23,991 nucleotides of DNA from Parasitella parasitica (Eukaryota; Mucoromycota; Mucoromycetes; Mucorales; Mucoraceae): the NCBI GenBank assembly GCA_025201805.1, contig MU619381.1, positions 28,410 to 52,400 of the forward strand, in the 5' to 3' direction. Position 1 is the stretch's first letter; every line of letters begins with the position of its first letter. Position numbers and translations under genes: made by a program. Of the stretch, positions 10,105-20,000 are shown one piece after another. The notes below the pieces were generated by a model, which was not told the origin of the DNA, made no database searches, and saw only the letters and a program-made list of their open reading frames with translations.

Positions 10105-11472
10105 ATGAACACTGCAATTCCTTTATACCATCACCATCCATACTCTGGCTATCGCTTTGAAAACACATCCAGACTATACTCACAATCGACTCCCCCTGAA
10201 GATACCTTTGATGATGAAGATCAAATTCCATCAGTAGATGAATTTCGTGCCATTATTGATGATTATCTGAACAATCTCAGTCCTAAAAAGAGAGATAAGG
10301 CTCTAGTAGATCAGCATCGCTACTGTTTGATTCAGCAAGTCTTGAGAGACCCAAGAAATACAGCCATTTCAACTGCTCAATTCCGTTTTTGGGTCAAGAA
10401 GATGTTTCAGCTCCAGCCAGGAACAACCGATCTCGTTTGCCATGACAACAAACCCGTTGCTATGAAGGAGCAAATTTACGATATCTTGGTCAAAGCACAT
10501 AGAGAAGCTCATCATGGTGGTAGAGATAAAACTTCTGCTTTGGTCCGAAGGCGTTTCTCTTGGATCCCGAAAGAATTAGTTGCTCGATTTGTTCGACATT
10601 GTCCCTTTTGCATTACTCGTCGTAATAGTGGCCATAGCCCCAATACTTTGATATCCAAGAACTCAAGCCCTCGTTCCAGTCGCTATTCAAGACATGGCTA
10701 CTCATTTGATTCCAGCATTCCAAGTATCTGTACACCAAATTCTATTAAACAAGAAGACAGCGATTTATCATCCGGTCCTCCTTCATCTGATAGTGGCTAC
10801 GAAGCAACTCCGAATTATGTAACAATGTCCACTACTTCTTCACCAAGGAGACCTTACTTTAGTTCAATGTATGATAGAGACGAGCCTGATTTCCTGGATT
10901 GTCCTTATGATCCAACTTCATTTTCAATGAGCAACAGTTTTCGTACATCAAACACCCCATTAGCAGATCAACGCCAACAACACCACAATGTTATGCATCC
11001 ATTGACGCATCACTCTCACCCGCAACCACAATCACCTTTATTTTACAACCAGAATTATTCTGGATATCCATTTTACAGCACGGGTTATTATCCTAATGCA
11101 TTAGGCATTACACCATGTCAAGAGAACACGCCAACCGCTACAACTACCACCTCTAATACTACTTCAACGTGTTCTACTACTACTACTGCTACCAATTCTT
11201 CTGCCGCGGCTGTTGCCGCCGCCTCAAGCACTGCAGCAGCGGCAGCGGCAGCGGTTGCTCTAATGCGATCACCGGGTGTCAGTACAACAGACTTATTGTC
11301 ACATCATCATCCAGATCATTACAGTAATAGCAATGCTACACAGCAACACCATTCCAGCAGCAACAACCATTATCACCAGCAACAGCATCAGAGTCATCAT
11401 TCGTCAGCTAGTCACTTTGCGTCCTATCAACCATTGAGCATGCCTGAGAATGCTTTTAGTACCGAAATCTAG
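10105..11472 (+). CDS. Putative regulator with integrase-type HHCC (H2C2) zinc-binding domain
   Basis: Single exon, 455 aa. The folded part is residues 40-175: an acidic/helical start (SVDEFRAIIDDYLNNLSPKK), a helical block (YCLIQQVLRD, AQFRFWVKKMFQL), and a zinc-binding module in which H132 and H136 (AHREAHHGGRDKT) pair with C166 and C169 (HCPFC) about 29 residues later. This is the spacing of retroviral/retrotransposon integrase N-terminal HHCC domains. No catalytic DDE core, reverse transcriptase, or repeat ends are present, so it is not a mobile element but an apparently domesticated module, as in GIN1-type proteins. The rest is Ser/Pro/Gln-rich, with a Thr run, two Ala runs (about residues 366-388) and a His/Gln/Ser-rich C-terminus, composition usual for fungal transcription regulators. 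DNA or chromatin binding is inference. The long upstream spacer fits a regulated gene. Another ATG in frame lies at about residue 100; the first one is used because the conserved helices precede it. Confidence 0.75.
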   Translation: MNTAIPLYHHHPYSGYRFENTSRLYSQSTPPEDTFDDEDQIPSVDEFRAIIDDYLNNLSPKKRDKALVDQHRYCLIQQVLRDPRNTAISTAQFRFWVKKMFQLQPGTTDLVCHDNKPVAMKEQIYDILVKAHREAHHGGRDKTSALVRRRFSWIPKELVARFVRHCPFCITRRNSGHSPNTLISKNSSPRSSRYSRHGYSFDSSIPSICTPNSIKQEDSDLSSGPPSSDSGYEATPNYVTMSTTSSPRRPYFSSMYDRDEPDFLDCPYDPTSFSMSNSFRTSNTPLADQRQQHHNVMHPLTHHSHPQPQSPLFYNQNYSGYPFYSTGYYPNALGITPCQENTPTATTTTSNTTSTCSTTTTATNSSAAAVAAASSTAAAAAAAVALMRSPGVSTTDLLSHHHPDHYSNSNATQQHHSSSNNHYHQQQHQSHHSSASHFASYQPLSMPENAFSTEI

Positions 11473-11611
11473 TTTAACCTGAAAAATGTGTGTTCTTTAT
11501 AAATCCAAACAAAACAGCAACAGAAACAACAAAAAATCAACATATATCATAATACAACCTACTCGCAAAGCAAAGTTTTTTTTATTTCTTTCTTTCCATC
11601 TCTTTGAAAAT

Positions 11612-11751
11612 NNNNNNNNNNNNNNNNNNNNNNNNNNNNNNNNNNNNNNNNNNNNNNNNNNNNNNNNNNNNNNNNNNNNNNNNNNNNNNNNNNNNNNNNN
11701 NNNNNNNNNNNNNNNNNNNNNNNNNNNNNNNNNNNNNNNNNNNNNNNNNNN
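11612..11751. other. Assembly gap (140 N)
   Basis: A run of N in the 3' flank of the HHCC gene, about 140 bp after its stop. The true length is unknown. Short frames that cross it are artefacts. Confidence 0.99.
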
Positions 11752-11940
11752 ACATTTCACACATGGAAAAATGTAAATTCAACATCAACACAATAATTAC
11801 CCTCATATGCCCTCTCGATTATTTATTATGAATATATACCCGTCTGATCTCTTTTCCCCCTTGTTTCGTCTTTGACATTTATATTCAGCGCTTTTATTTC
11901 TTGTACACATTTAATATATATATATTTACATATAAATATC

Positions 11941-11946
11941 AATAAA
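11941..11946 (+). terminator. Poly(A) signal candidate for the HHCC gene
   Basis: AATAAA on the plus strand, about 470 nt after the stop at 11472 and only 28 nt from the stop of the convergent RING-BRCT gene. An earlier signal could lie in the N gap. Confidence 0.35.
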
Positions 11947-11953
11947 AGAGACA

Positions 11954-11959
11954 TTTATT
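11954..11959 (-). terminator. Poly(A) signal of the RING-BRCT gene
   Basis: AATAAA on the minus strand begins 15 nt after the stop at 11974. It lies almost on top of the plus-strand signal of the convergent gene. Confidence 0.5.
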
Positions 11960-11973
11960 CCTTCTTTTTTAGG

Positions 11974-13992
11974 CTATATTACGTTGAATGTACTAATGCA
12001 ATCGATGACCCACTGTGGATCTCGGACTTGACATTGACTTAACCAACTAGGGCATTTCTTTTTATCACTGCATTTTATGACAACGGGCTCTTGTAGGTCT
12101 AATACGTTTTCATTTTCGTCAACTGAGCTGCCACGAGCAGGAGGTTTTCTAGTCAAGATTTTCGCTCCACCAGCTCTACATAGCTTTAGCAAATCATTCT
12201 TGTTGTGCTTCCCACTGAAATCCCCAAAGAAGTGAAAACGCAAATCTTGAAATAAGGGCTGATGTTGAGATTTCCTTGCTAGCATTGGTGCATGCGTCTT
12301 TCCAGTTAGATGATCCCCTTGAACTTCGTACTTTTCTTCTGGCTGCCATTTCTTTAATTTGGTGCTTTCAATCAACCCTGAAGAAAAAGAAGAAAAGTGA
12401 GCATCTATATTCATTTTTTCAAAAGAAAAGGGGCTCACATTTGGGTTCAACGATCCATTTGCCCTTGAGCACGCTTTGCAAATACTTGAGTGTCCTCTTG
12501 CAAAGATGCTTTTTGTCAACGCTAGTAATAACATGCGTTACGTCGTCAAAATTCCTCATTTCGTAATGAATGACAATCTTGAGCTTTTGGTCTGCCTCAT
12601 CTTTAATCTTTTCCAGCTTCTTTTCGTCTTCAGGTGTTAAACCTGTATATAGAATGTGGACCTCTCTGTGCCCTGCGCTATTGCTTCGTCTTCTTGTGTT
12701 GGGAATGGTCAGCGTTCCGGCTACTTGCGCATCTTCTTCTTCTGCAGCCGCAGTTAGTTGATAGGGTTGTTTGTTTGACACAGCGCTGTCATTAGGTTGC
12801 TGTTTGGTTATTCTTGGTGGGGGTGGCATTTCAGCAACTCGTTGGTTTCGGTACCTACGGCATATGCCGCATGTTTGCAAATAAGGCTTGTTTTTATAGT
12901 GGCATTTGGTGCATTTCCACATGTTCTAGGTACCACAACTTCAGTTTGGACAATGTTCGCCTGATATGCTATACTTACACTATCAGCATTTTCGTCCTCA
13001 TTATCAGAATATACAATTTCTGGGATGATATGTCTAATTTCGTTGTTGTCTGTGGCCAACTGGGTAGATTGAGACATTGGCTCATCTAGTGTCGCAGTAG
13101 TAAAAGAAGGTAGGGCTTCACCTTCAGAACTGCCTTCTGTAGAAGCCATTGCACTGTCGCCATTTCTTTGCGATTCATCATCTTGAGAAAATGTAAAGAT
13201 ATCGCCAAGAATGTTTTTGGGGTCCAGTAAGCGGGTCTTTTCGTTTCCACTTGTAGGTTTGTGATTCTGGCCTGTTGTCTGCATTTGCGCTGCAGGAGTA
13301 GTGGCAATTTGGCGGAAGCTATCATCGCACCCACTTGTATCGCTAGTCTTTGGTTTCTTTACGGTCTGAGTAGCGGTTTGAGACAAACCATCGTTAAATT
13401 CTCTCTCCAGATCATCTTCAATTGTGGCTGTGTCCTGCGTATCTACCTCAGATATTGGCCTTTTTCGATTAGATGCTGTTTGTAGCTCGTCCATCGAACT
13501 GTCATCAATTTGATACTCCTCCTCAGTTTCTGCTCTTTGTGATTCTGCTGTTTGCTGGTATGAATGATTCTTAATCATGAGTAGTTGTCGTTGGTAATCA
13601 AGAGAAACATCCAAAGGCGTAAGTGAATGGTTCAATAGCTTCGTTTTCAAGTTCTCGACATAAACAAGTATGTTCTCGAGTGTGGTGTCTGGCCGCAAGT
13701 GCTTGCTGTCGACAGGCTTTTGGCATGTTGGACAGACCGCCTCCTCTCTCAGTACTCGCTCGATGCATTTTCTATGGTTAACCAGGTTAGACTGTGCGTA
13801 GCTGTTGCACACATTTGACTCATCTTATTACAAGCAGAATCGATGGCCGCAGTCTCCAACGATTGTTGGTTGTATAAATGAAGCATCACTAAATTACAAT
13901 TAGTAGAGCGTTTCTTGGGGGTCATTGACCTCGACGTACCATATGCTACACTCTAAATACTCTTCAATCTTTAATGCGCCTTCTAGTATCAT
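11974..13992 (-). CDS. RING - RanBP2 zinc finger - tandem BRCT protein, BARD1/BRCA1-like
   Basis: Five exons join in frame: 13992-13940, 13888-13832, 13771-12979, 12925-12439, 12377-11974; introns are 51-61 nt and the product is 597 aa. Domains in order: a C3HC4 RING with C15, C18, C31, H33, C36, C39, C50, C53 (ECSIC, CGHRFCLKC, CPTC) close to the N-terminus, with a short helical segment after it; a disordered acidic Ser/Thr/Gln-rich region (about 100-300); a RanBP2-type zinc finger (W304, C306, C309, N313, C320, C323); BRCT1 from about 390 (ILYTGL, DVTHVI, GKWIVEPKWL); BRCT2 from 505 to the end (LFQDLRFHFFGDF, LCRAGGAKILTRKP, WVIDCISTF). RING plus C-terminal BRCT pair is the BRCA1/BARD1 plan. 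The AGG-KIL-RKP and W-IDC--F motifs of BRCT2 look closer to BARD1, but ankyrin repeats are absent. Such proteins are nuclear ubiquitin ligases in homologous recombination; a role here is inference. ATG 13992 is the only in-frame start I could place, leaving just 14 residues before the RING, so a further 5' exon is possible. Confidence 0.88.
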
Positions 13993-14391
13993 CAAATAAA
14001 TGTTGACTGATTGAAAGAAACACCTTCCGCTCCATTGATGAGCACGACCCTTTTTATACACACATCGGCAAATGAACGCGAAGTCCTGCAGCCAACAACA
14101 ACGGACGATCTACACGCAAATTTATGCCATTCAATAGCAGCTTTGTTCGAGCTGACGGACCCCAGTCAAGACAGTTTTATGTAGCTACTATATTCAAGCA
14201 ATTAGAATGGAATGCTTTTGAACGTTAACAAAGCATCTCTATGCATTCATTATTACATTGCACTGTTGATTTGGAAGGAAATTCAGTCACATTGCATGCT
14301 TTCCCCATATCACTTTAGGCAGGCCTTTTACAGATTCATACATGAACCCTTTCTTTTTCACTTTATAAAACATAAACAAGCAGATCTCGAA
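13993..14391. promoter_or_regulatory. Divergent promoter region between the RING-BRCT and Gid1-like genes
   Basis: 399 bp separate the two start codons, which point away from each other, so promoter elements are probably shared. The upper part (14041-14160) is less AT-rich than most spacers here. The plus-strand frame stays open from ATG 14212 to 14392, so the downstream protein could begin earlier. I could not define a TATA box or a transcription start. Confidence 0.5.
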
Positions 14392-14735
14392 ATGTCCTCT
14401 ATTCCATCGAGCTCCCTATCGAATGAAAATCCAGCGAGACGAATCCGAAGAAACCCTTCGATGCTAGCTTTAAACCAGCATTCTCGAAACGCACTCTCTC
14501 GTATGCTCAAACACAGAACTTATAAAGAGGAATTACAGGCATTTTACGAAAGACAATCCGAAGGCTTGTCTTCAATTCCAAATTATTTGAAAAATACTGT
14601 GTACGCTGAATTAGTAAAGCAACAGTGGATGATATATACAATGATCTGTAGTCCCCACAAGTTGTCTGCGAAAACGGCAACTATCGAATCGAATGGTCGT
14701 AACAGCAACAACAACAACGGTAACAGCAGTAACAA

Positions 14736-14766
<31 letters not shown>

Positions 14767-16881
14767 GGTAGGAGCAGCAGTAGCAGCAGCAGTAATAGTA
14801 GTGGTAGTAGCAGTAGCAGCGTCAATCTTCTACTTGATCCTCCTCGTTTACATCGAAGCTACAGCACAGTTGATTTATCGCAGCAATCATATCTGCATGA
14901 AGATGACGAGCAAGTGAATCACACCAACATGATTATTGATTCCATGATAAACGACATTCATCCTGCTCCTATTGCACAAGGGAGAAGACTGCCTTCAATC
15001 AAAGAATTTGAGGATCTACAAAAGCTACTAAATGGAGATTCATTCAAGTTGTCGTTAGTGATGCAGGATCTACGTCCTCCTTCTGCTTGGGATTTAAAGG
15101 CCAAAGGCGAGCATATTGATATCAGTAGTGATAACATGCAGCTCACGTACCGAGGTGAGATTAATTTTCAATGTGTTGTCGGCAATTGCTGAAGCAAAGA
15201 TGATAGGCAACGGGAAAGACGAGAGCGATGTTGCGTCTGCTCGAGCCAATTATGCAATGAGAAAGCAGTGCGGCATCTATTATTTCGAGGTTAAAATCAT
15301 TTCCAAGGGCGTGGATGGACACATTGGCATCGGGTTTTGTAGACGAATCAATAGTTTAGATAGATTTCCTGGTAAAATCAAGCATACGATATCATTTCAT
15401 GAACGCAAGCTAATACACACACACACGCACACACAAAAGGATGGGAGGAGCATTCGTGGGGTTATCATGGGGAAAATGGACATATATTCTCGGGCCCAGG
15501 CACAGAAAAGGCATACGGGCCCAAGTACGGCACTGGAGATATTATAGGGTGTGGCATTGATTTTAGAGATATGTCCGCTTTCTATACAAAGAACGGCATC
15601 TACCTGGGCACAGCATTCAAAAAAGTAAAGGACACTGAATTGTTCCCCTTTGTCGGCTTCAAAACACCAGGGGAAAAGATTGAGGCTAATTTTGGTGCCA
15701 AACCGTTTATATTTGACATTTACCAACTTTTGGCAAACGAAAAACGAGGATTATTAAACCGCATCGCTCTTAAACCAGCACTTACATCATCGCGATTCAA
15801 AGTTGTAAACAACTCTTTGGCAAACAACTTGGCGGATAATGTGGTAATGGAGTACTTGAGGCACAACGGATATCATAAAGCTGCAAAATCGTTGCAAAAT
15901 TCCATCCTACAAAAAGGCAATACACCGTCTGTAGATAATTTGGAGCCAAAACTGGACGCAGAGGCAATACATAGACAAGGTTTGGCTGTGAAATTATTAT
16001 GCAAATTCAATACTGAATCCTTTTGCTCAGAAATTCGTCAAGCTATTTTTGCAGGCAATATTGATCGTGTATTCGAGCTTTGTGACAAGCACTACCCTCA
16101 AGTATTACATGAAAACCCTATGATTTTATTCAAGTTGAAATGTCGAAAATTTATAGAGATGATCAGACAAGTGCACTTGCAGATGGAACATGCTCGTCAA
16201 GAGGAAATACCGCATGATGCAGTAAGAGAGCAAGACGATCTTCACGATACTCTTTTACACGAAGCACAAAGCCTCAAGGTGTCGGAAAACAGCTCGTCGC
16301 AATCAATTCCTCTCAAACGAAGCGCAAATTCACTACATTCATCAGATGCGCGTTATAGAAAGAAGAAGAAGCGAGTTATGAGAGAAGATTTGTCACTGTT
16401 TGAGACTGGGCTGGCTTATGGTATCGAATTGAAAAAAGCATACGCTCAAGAGTCCAAGACAAACAAAGCAGTTGAAATAGAACTTGAGGTGAATACAGTG
16501 CAATTTTTTATTTTTTATTTTTGTATGGCCACAATGGGACACTAACGCTAGGCAAAAATAAAGTCTGCTTCTTCGATATTGGCCTATTCAGATTTATCGC
16601 ATCCAAAAGTGGCTCCGTTGTTTGAAGCAAGACGAATCGAAACAGTGGCATCCGAATTGAATTCAGCCATATTAGGTAAATACATTCACAAACAACTCAT
16701 ATAGCATTGAGCGTAAACCACCATTTTAACAATAGTTTCTCTTGGAAAATACCCCAATTCGTCACTGGAACGCATTTATCGTCAAACGTGTGCAACCATT
16801 GAGGAGCTAGTGTTGTCAGGAAATGCAAAGGCGGCATTGCTCCAGCCTGAACGCGATTGCTTTAAATCCCTAGATGTGTAA
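14392..16881 (+). CDS. RanBPM/RANBP10-Gid1 type protein (SPRY-LisH-CTLH-CRA), subunit of a CTLH/GID ubiquitin ligase
   Basis: Five exons join in frame: 14392-15154, 15207-15371, 15440-16488, 16552-16675, 16736-16881; introns are 52-68 nt and the product is 748 aa. Family knowledge: Gid1/Vid30 and RanBPM scaffold the CTLH/GID E3 ligase, which in yeast degrades gluconeogenic enzymes. Domains: a disordered N-terminus with a Ser/Asn homopolymer (about residues 103-143); SPRY from about 235 (TYRGNGKD, CGIYYFEVKI, WGYHGENGHIF, GDIIGCGIDF, FYTKNG, FGAKPFIFDI); LisH at about 439-465 (VMEYLRHNGYHKAAKSL); CTLH at about 483-550 (RQAIFAGNIDRVFELCDKHY); a basic insert (RYRKKKKR); and a CRA-type C-terminus. 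The third splice junctions match SPRY conservation exactly (NSLDRFPG|W). The start at MSSIPSS is chosen because the upstream in-frame 60 residues (from 14212) look like leader rather than protein; this is uncertain. Confidence 0.92.
14699..14820 (+). repeat. AGC/AAC trinucleotide tract coding Ser/Asn
   Basis: Imperfect AGC, AAC, AGT and GGT triplets inside the first exon of the Gid1-like gene encode a Ser/Asn run of about 40 residues. The mixed synonymous codons suggest an old, selected protein tract rather than a fresh pure repeat. Confidence 0.9.
15416..15436 (+). repeat. CA dinucleotide repeat in intron 2 of the Gid1-like gene
   Basis: An interrupted (CA)n tract lies immediately before the AAAAG acceptor of the 68-nt intron 15372-15439, replacing the usual pyrimidine stretch. 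Confidence 0.85.
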
Positions 16882-16978
16882 ATTTCATGTATACTTTATC
16901 GAATCTAATTTGCCTCATATAGTTATATCCAAATCCCAACATACTAATGCTACTACCTTTCCATTATATCATTTACTG

Positions 16979-16984
16979 AATAAA
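16979..16984 (+). terminator. Poly(A) signal of the Gid1-like gene
   Basis: AATAAA about 98 nt after the stop at 16881 and about 97 nt before the stop of the convergent channel gene. Confidence 0.45.
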
Positions 16985-17080
16985 AACTAGTACAAGGCTC
17001 CTTATGTGGCTCCTTTCCAGGAATTTACTACAGGGCTTTAATATCTATACATGTGCTTTTTTTTTTTGCTTTGTTTTATT

Positions 17081-20000
17081 TTACAAAACCCATCCAGGTG
17101 GAGAAAATATATAGACCATATCAGAATCTTTTAAAATCAAAGAAGGAACTGGATTTGCATAGACAAAAGGCAATTCATTTCCTAATTCATCATCAGGAGC
17201 ACGGAATAATCCAATTGCCAAGACTTCGTACTGTATCAACAGTGTTTTGAACAAGACTGAATAGTTGCGCCCAACAAACTCTATGGGCAATTGGATACTG
17301 GTGAGGTGAGGCGCTAAACGAGCAGCGGCACTAGCAGATGTAATTTCAGGAGTGGTGGACAAAAGATAGGCAGCAGAGCCGTCGTATAACGGTCCAGGCA
17401 TGCCGCACAACGTCTTGATAATAGATACAATATCAGGCTTATAGTATGTTTGACTGAGCAATACGTTGCTGATAAGACTGTCTGCAACAACATCGCCTGC
17501 TGCATAGGCTGGTGTGTAAAATACATCAATTTCCTCAGCTACGTCTTTTCCTTGCAACAGATGCATGAATTTAATGTTGGATTTTTCAACTAGTGTGTAT
17601 AAGTGATAATCCTAATAACATACGTGTTATAAACTTACTTAGGTTCACAATCGTATAAGCATCATTGGGTCTTTCTTGCAACAACAGGTCAAGGATATGG
17701 CTTGCCATGCTATTAAATATATTCATATGACGAGCGCAAATTTAGATTTCCAATGTTTCCACGTGTATCTATCGTATGCAAACTTACACAGCGGGACTAT
17801 CTGAATTGCGCTCATATTGGTCCAAGCATTCCTTCTCACTACATGATACGTAATTTTCGCGAGCATGAGTATATAATTTTCTATTCAAGACATGTAATTC
17901 TATGTTAAAATCACCTCATTACAACAACTTGCTTGGCCCTTTTCGCACCAGCTCGAAGAAGATCATCTGGATGTCTACAATTTCCCTGTATATTAATGTA
18001 AACAGTGCAAAAGTCCTATTACTTGCATATGTTGATACATACCTCCATAAAATATACCTTTGGAAAACTACTGATCAGTTCGAATATCTTTGGCGAAGGC
18101 TCCTTTGAACATAACAATACAATGTCCTGCAGCTCGTCTGCCTTGATGTTGGGCGATCTAAGGTTGTAGATAAACTTGAACATGTTGATTACTTCCCGAT
18201 GCAAACAAACAAGCACATGATTGCTCATCCCATCAGTGTCTTGTATAATAACATCTTCCAATCGAGCAGGCGTATCCAACAGGTAGCAAAGAGGCAATGA
18301 CGTGTCTTCCTCAATCTTTTCAGTCCCTGGCGATGATTTACCTATTCGCTTGATCAATGCTCGGCTGCCGGATAGGAGTGCATGGCGCTTTGAAGGCAGC
18401 TTGGAAACACTGTATGATTGATTTGTAGAGACATTGTTAGCGCTTCGTTGCGACTTGTAAGATCTGCAAGTACTAGTGGACGATGAAGAAGGATTTCGGT
18501 TAAAAGCGGCTGCTAACAGATTGTGTGTGGACTGTTGCAAGATTGTTGCTTCGCTAGCTTTGGATCCTTTAGGAATGCGTTGATCTTTGGTAGATCTGCT
18601 GGTGTTGACGGCGCTGTTAGGTTGTACATCATTACACATCGTGAATTGATTTGGGTTTGGCTTGGGCTGAATTACGTGCAGGCCTTTTGTTAGAATTCTA
18701 GTATTATGCAAGTAACATGCACACTCACCAGAGTTTGGATGTCCTGAATTTCTTTGGGCCCTTCTGCTATATAGACGCATTCATCTTTTGGTTTAATCTT
18801 GTACGAATTGCTAGGATTCAACAGTATCTCATAATCATTTTTTTCGGGCATAAATGTCTTGATCGCAAACAGGATGACCTGGGCTTCTTCAAACAGAAAC
18901 TACACGTAAACATGTATATGTACTTGTCAGCTATGAGTAGTTAAATTAGCTTTAGTTCATGTACCAATGCTGCTTGTCCAAATGTGAGATCCAGTATACA
19001 ATGCGGTGCTTTGCCAGTGTAGATCTCATTGCATGAGCCATCATCTACGTACGCATGAATAAATATATTGTGTGTAAACACATATTTGTACAATACTCAC
19101 CAAACTGAGCTTGCCATCCTTCATCGTACTGATTTATGGGCTGCCTTTGATGCAGTAGATTTGTCAGTAACGTTGATGCACCTCGACAACGGCAATTCAT
19201 GGCCAATAAATATTGCTTAAATTCACGCACGCAAATGATCTCTTTGGCAACTTTTTGATATACGGCTGTGCTAGGCGACAAATTGTATGTGTAGATGGGG
19301 ACATTATGGGTGACTGTATGACAATACAGAGACCATAGTCGAACTGTGTTTCTTTCGTCTTCTTTGGACGGCTCAGAGGCGTTCTGGTCTATTTTGTATG
19401 ATGTTCAGTTCAAACATTTATCAATCATCAAACATTAAAAACAAAAAAAAAAAAAAAACTTGCCAGAAATGGTAAAAATTGCTTCAGCGTATCTTGCTTC
19501 CTAAACACTGACCATTAGATGCTACAGACTTTATAAAACCAAAACCAAAAACTTACTACTCTCAGCAATGTCTTTTCATCCTTCAAACAAAATGGTTTAA
19601 GCTCATGTAATGCTTACATATACACGAGAAAATGCAACTTACCAAGACAGAGCCATGAAGAAACTGAACTCTGTGACCCCAAATCGAGTTTCTCTCCATC
19701 ATTTTCAGCTGCTCAGTGGGTCGGTTGATATCAAGAAAGACTACGCTTAGATGATATTCTGTATTTTCCGTGTTCAAGAATCCATCCAAAATCTCGACAA
19801 CCTGGTCTGGTGTAAAGGAACCAACAATCAAGATGAAAGGGGTTGTGCTGCTTCTACTAACATGTCCCTCACCCTCTATAAATTGCACCTTTGTGTTGGT
19901 GATACCATGTCCATACACTGCATATCAAATATCAACATCAACACATTACCTTTTCGTTTTCTTAGTGTATCTGACACATCAGTTACTAAACCGGGAAGGA

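Noticed and set aside
10105-11472. Retrotransposon fragment
   Set aside because: Only the HHCC module is integrase-like; there is no reverse transcriptase, RNase H, DDE core or terminal repeat, and the frame is intact over 455 codons with regulator-like tails.
11486-11831. Four short frames across the N run
   Set aside because: They exist only because N codons are not stops.
14364-14370. TATAAAA as TATA box of the Gid1-like gene
   Set aside because: It is only 22 nt before the chosen start codon, too close to place transcription start before the ATG, and such strings are frequent in AT-rich DNA.
14583-14825. Minus-strand frame rich in leucine
   Set aside because: It is the complement of the AGC triplet tract in the Gid1-like gene; composition follows the repeat, not a protein.
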